Positions 5,939 to 8,381 of a stretch of DNA of 8,381 bases are shown here, one piece after another. Source of the stretch: DATMYQ01 sp035560935 (GTDB lineage Bacteria; Bacillota; Negativicutes; Sporomusales; Sporomusaceae); the NCBI GenBank assembly GCA_035560935.1, contig DATMYQ010000002.1, forward strand, positions 1-8,381, given 5' to 3'. The notes under the pieces are model-generated. The model had not been told where the DNA came from. It did not search any database and worked only from the letters and a program-made list of their open reading frames with translations. The translations under genes were made by a program, and so were the position numbers. Position 1 is the first letter of the stretch. Every line of letters starts with the position of its first letter.

Positions 5939-7702
5939 ATGAATCAACTGAAGTACAAATTAATTGCAGCCCTGGTTTTTTCCAGTCTCATTTCCGTATC
6001 TTTGTTGGCGTCGTTTGATATTTACCGCGCGTCCCGGGACATTGAAACCGACGTGGACAATTACAAGGCAGTGCTCTATGAACAATTTGACCGCACCATA
6101 AAACTGGAAGTGGAAACGGCTATCAGCCTGGTGCAGGATATTTACAATCAGCAGCAAAAAGGAGTTCTTACGGAAGCTGCGGCCAAAAAACAAGCTGCCG
6201 ATTTGATCCGAAATCTCCGTTTTGACAATGGCAATTATTTTTGGATTGATACAACGGAAGGCGTCAATGTCGTTTTGTTAGGGCGTGAAGTGGAAGGAAA
6301 AAGCCGGCGGGATTTAAAGGACAGCAGTGGGAAATTCATGGTTCAGGAATTAATTGTCAAAGCCCTTGCGGGAGGAGGGTATGTCGATTATAGTTTTCCC
6401 AAACCCAACGAGACGGAAGCATTACCGAAGCGTGGATATGCTGCTTTGTTTAAACCGTATAACTGGGTTGTCGGCACGGGCAACTGGGTGGATGATATCG
6501 AGAAATTCGGCGCGAAGCGGGAGCAAGCGCTGCGCCAGGATTTGGTCAATCAGATCCAGTACACGGTGGGCATTGCCTTGCTGGCCATTTTGCTGGCCGC
6601 TGTCATTGCCATCATTGTGAGCAAAAGAATTACCGGACCGATTGTGGCGGTGGGCAAATGCTCCCAGGAAGTGGCCTGCGGCGACCTCTCAGGACCGGAT
6701 TTGGCGGTTTCGTCCCGGGATGAAGTGGGGCAGATTGCGGAGTCCTTCAATCATATGAAAGATAATCTGCGTCAATTGATCACGCAGCTGCGGGATTCCG
6801 TCATGCTTTTGTCCTCATCGGCGGAGGAACTGACCGCCGGGGCTCAGCAGTCGGCGGACGCCTCCAATCAGGTCGCCCAGTCCATCACGAACGTTGCTGC
6901 CGGCGCGGATAAACAATTGCACTCCGTTGACCAGGTGGTGAAAAATGTTAATCAACGGTCGGCGGCCATGGATCAAATGGCCAAGAAAGCGGAAATTGTG
7001 ACGGAAACCTCTCAGAAAGCGGCGAATATTGCGCAAATGGGCTCCCAGTCCGTCAACCAGGCCATTCGTCAGATGAATATCATAGAGGAGACCGTTACTC
7101 AATCGGCAGTCGTGGTTACTAAATTGGGCGAACGCTCGAAAGAGATCGGTCAGATCATTGAGACGATTTCCGGCATCGCCGGCCAAACCAACCTGTTGGC
7201 GTTGAACGCGGCGATTGAAGCGGCAAGAGCCGGTGAACAGGGACGCGGCTTTGCCGTGGTAGCGGAAGAAATACGAAAACTTTCGGAACAAACGCAGCAG
7301 GCGGCCAAACAAATCGAAGCGTTGATCCGGGAAATTCAGAGTGACACCGGTCAGGCGGTGGACACTATGGAAAATGGCACCCGGGAAGTACGGACCGGCA
7401 GTGGTACCGTACGGGCCACCGGAGAAACCTTCAATGAAATTGTGGAAATGATTTGCAAAGTTGGAGAACAGGTGGAAGATATCGCCGCGATGATTCAGGA
7501 AGTGGCTGCCGGTGGGCATGCCATCATCGGCGTCATGGAAAATATGCAGGCCATTACCCAGGATACCGCGATGCAGACGGAATCAGTATCCGCAGCCACG
7601 GAAGAGCAGTCGGCCACGATGGAAGAAATTGCTCATTCCAGCCGCGAATTGGCGAAAATGGCGGATGAACTGCAGACGGCTATCAAGCAATTTAAAGTGT
7701 GA
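5939..7702 (+). CDS. Methyl-accepting chemotaxis protein with a single-Cache (sCache_2) sensor domain
   Basis: This 587-residue inner-membrane chemoreceptor should signal to CheA/CheW and the flagellar motor. A first membrane helix (about 7-26) is followed by an extracytoplasmic sensor (about 35-195) of the single-Cache type. Its landmarks are NGNYFWIDTTEG (97-108), DSSGKF (128-133) and the PKRGYAALFKPYNWVVGTGN stretch (163-182). A second membrane helix (about 207-228), a HAMP domain (about 229-282) and the long coiled-coil signalling domain follow. The conserved hairpin tip around 403-450 includes GQTNLLALNAAIEAARAGEQ (415-434) and GRGFAVVAEEIRKLSEQ (435-451). There is no C-terminal CheR/CheB-tethering pentapeptide; the protein ends in QFKV. 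Two cysteines (241 and 247) fall in the HAMP region. The AGGAG site at 5925-5929 lies 9 nt before the ATG. The gene follows the lactate operon by 227 nt and is probably a separate unit. The ligand is unknown. Some sCache_2 receptors bind C2/C3 carboxylates including lactate, so lactate is a reasonable guess from context. Confidence 0.93.
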   Translation: MNQLKYKLIAALVFSSLISVSLLASFDIYRASRDIETDVDNYKAVLYEQFDRTIKLEVETAISLVQDIYNQQQKGVLTEAAAKKQAADLIRNLRFDNGNYFWIDTTEGVNVVLLGREVEGKSRRDLKDSSGKFMVQELIVKALAGGGYVDYSFPKPNETEALPKRGYAALFKPYNWVVGTGNWVDDIEKFGAKREQALRQDLVNQIQYTVGIALLAILLAAVIAIIVSKRITGPIVAVGKCSQEVACGDLSGPDLAVSSRDEVGQIAESFNHMKDNLRQLITQLRDSVMLLSSSAEELTAGAQQSADASNQVAQSITNVAAGADKQLHSVDQVVKNVNQRSAAMDQMAKKAEIVTETSQKAANIAQMGSQSVNQAIRQMNIIEETVTQSAVVVTKLGERSKEIGQIIETISGIAGQTNLLALNAAIEAARAGEQGRGFAVVAEEIRKLSEQTQQAAKQIEALIREIQSDTGQAVDTMENGTREVRTGSGTVRATGETFNEIVEMICKVGEQVEDIAAMIQEVAAGGHAIIGVMENMQAITQDTAMQTESVSAATEEQSATMEEIAHSSRELAKMADELQTAIKQFKV

Positions 7703-7852
7703 AATGTTGGCGGTGTATTTAACTTTTAAGAAGCAGTCTATAAAAAAGCGAAATCATTTCTGCCCTGAAAATTAAAGAGCTGGAATTTCAAACTTTTAAA
7801 TTGTGTTGGTTCAGGATTAACTTGGGTGAGTTGTACCATAGCTAATATAGAA
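7703..7852. other. A+T-rich intergenic stretch after the chemoreceptor gene
   Basis: I see no supported gene, promoter or RNA here. A + strand reading frame that continues from inside the chemoreceptor gene to 7775 is a shadow of that gene. The stretch separates the chemoreceptor stop from the shared hairpin at 7853-7895. Confidence 0.5.
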
Positions 7853-7895
7853 AAAACTCCTGACAAATTTTTTCGATAAATTTGTCAGGAGTTTT
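7853..7895. terminator. Bidirectional intrinsic terminator between convergent genes
   Basis: A perfect 18-bp inverted repeat (arms 7853-7870 and 7878-7895, each spanning CTCCTGACAAATTT or its complement) encloses a 7-nt loop, TTTCGAT. The A-run at 7851-7856 and the T-run at 7892-7895 give U-tracts in either direction; the minus-strand tract (six U) is the better one. It lies 150 nt after the chemoreceptor stop and about 61 nt beyond the stop of the minus-strand gene, so it should end transcripts from both sides. Confidence 0.88.
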
Positions 7896-7956
7896 GTATT
7901 GATATGATAATTATGAGGAGGGCTATCTCTAGACTGTCCTGGTGAGGAAACGATAA

Positions 7957-8381
7957 TTACTCAAAAGAGCAAATAAAGTTACCGTGAGCGCCGTTTTCTT
8001 TAATAGAAAATAAATAGACTGTTTTCCAATCCTGTTGGTTAACGTATTGTTCGCCGTGTCCCCAGTATTGGAAGTTAATAGAAGTATTAACCAGTGCAGA
8101 AAGATCTGGATCGGAGAGGTTTGCATTGGGATCGCCTTGCCAGACGTTATTTTGTGACACGGCATACAACCAAAGGACTTGTTCCCAATCACCATAATTT
8201 TCGATTGTTACTCTAGTAGAGGCGTTGGGTTTGACAAGAAACCAGCCTTTCATATAATTGGTATTGCGGTTGGCATCCCAGTTTTGAACGGCTACATATA
8301 CAGCTTCTGATCGATTGTTAGCCAGTTCTAGTGTGGCGGCTGTATTTGCGGCTGAAGACGGAGCTGGTGTAGCTGCCATAA
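7957..8381 (-). CDS. Small Trp-rich, probably exported DUF1036-like protein, 5' end beyond the window
   Basis: At least 140 residues are visible, ending at the TAA at 7957-7959. The frame remains open to the window edge. An ATG at 8377-8379 exists, but no ribosome site can be checked upstream, and the first residues (MAATPAPSSAANTAAT) look like the Ala/Pro/Ser/Thr-rich segment just after a signal-peptide cut, so the true start probably lies outside. The rest (about 17-140) has a VYVAVQNWD segment, a KGWFLVKP segment and a LWLYAVSQNNVW segment. This arrangement recalls the DUF1036 family, whose function is unknown. The protein is strikingly aromatic, with seven tryptophans, and has one cysteine near the C-terminus (CSFE). 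The gene looks more A+T-rich than the operon. It converges on the chemoreceptor gene, shares its terminator, and has no evident link to lactate use. The family assignment is from pattern memory and tentative. Confidence 0.7.
   Translation of the reverse strand, partial: MAATPAPSSAANTAATLELANNRSEAVYVAVQNWDANRNTNYMKGWFLVKPNASTRVTIENYGDWEQVLWLYAVSQNNVWQGDPNANLSDPDLSALVNTSINFQYWGHGEQYVNQQDWKTVYLFSIKENGAHGNFICSFE

Noticed and set aside
7512..7775. Plus-strand open frame overlapping the end of the chemoreceptor gene
   Set aside because: It is an out-of-frame shadow with low-complexity Arg/Pro/Trp content and no ribosome site.
1..8381. CRISPR array, tRNA/rRNA, insertion sequence or prophage
   Set aside because: No regularly spaced repeats, cloverleaf-like sequence, transposase or integrase coding, or terminal inverted repeats with target duplications were seen.

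Overview
The window looks like chromosomal DNA from an anaerobic, motile, Firmicutes-type bacterium. The clues are strong GGAG/GGAGG ribosome sites at a regular distance before every intact gene, a moderate base composition (about half G+C by eye), an oxidation operon rich in iron-sulfur clusters, and a Cache-type chemoreceptor. A Negativicutes (Sporomusa-like) host is my best guess, but this is inference and not proven by any marker gene here. No mobile element, RNA gene or CRISPR array is visible.

Layout. Bases 1-172 are a leader or upstream region with a candidate promoter. Bases 173-5711 hold four tightly packed + strand genes, with gaps of 1 and 22 nt and then a 1-nt overlap, that read as a single operon. 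They encode a GlcD-type FAD 2-hydroxyacid dehydrogenase, a GlcF-type two-cluster/CCG iron-sulfur protein, a LutC-type LUD protein, and a 726-residue protein in which a LutB-type LUD + ferredoxin module is fused to two LutA-type CCG domains. A 14-bp hairpin follows the operon. Bases 5939-7702 encode a membrane chemoreceptor with a single-Cache periplasmic sensor. A perfect 18-bp hairpin at 7853-7895 ends both this gene and the convergent minus-strand gene at 7957-8381. That last gene is cut by the window edge and encodes a small tryptophan-rich protein, probably exported and similar to DUF1036.

How the genes fit together. GlcD plus GlcF is the usual form of a D-lactate (or glycolate) dehydrogenase. 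LutC plus LutB/LutA is the usual form of the flavin-free L-lactate dehydrogenase. Together they would let the cell oxidise both lactate stereoisomers to pyruvate. From memory, the lactate locus of Desulfovibrio vulgaris has a comparable pairing, including a similar fused LutB-like protein. The electron acceptor is not encoded here: there is no EtfAB, cytochrome or quinone-reducing membrane subunit in the window. The neighbouring chemoreceptor belongs to a sensor class known in some bacteria to bind C2/C3 carboxylates, so a sensing-plus-eating arrangement is plausible but unproven. I see no clearly new system. The most notable points are the fused LUD-CCG protein beside a separate GlcF paralogue, the unknown electron acceptor, and the poorly understood DUF1036-like exported protein.
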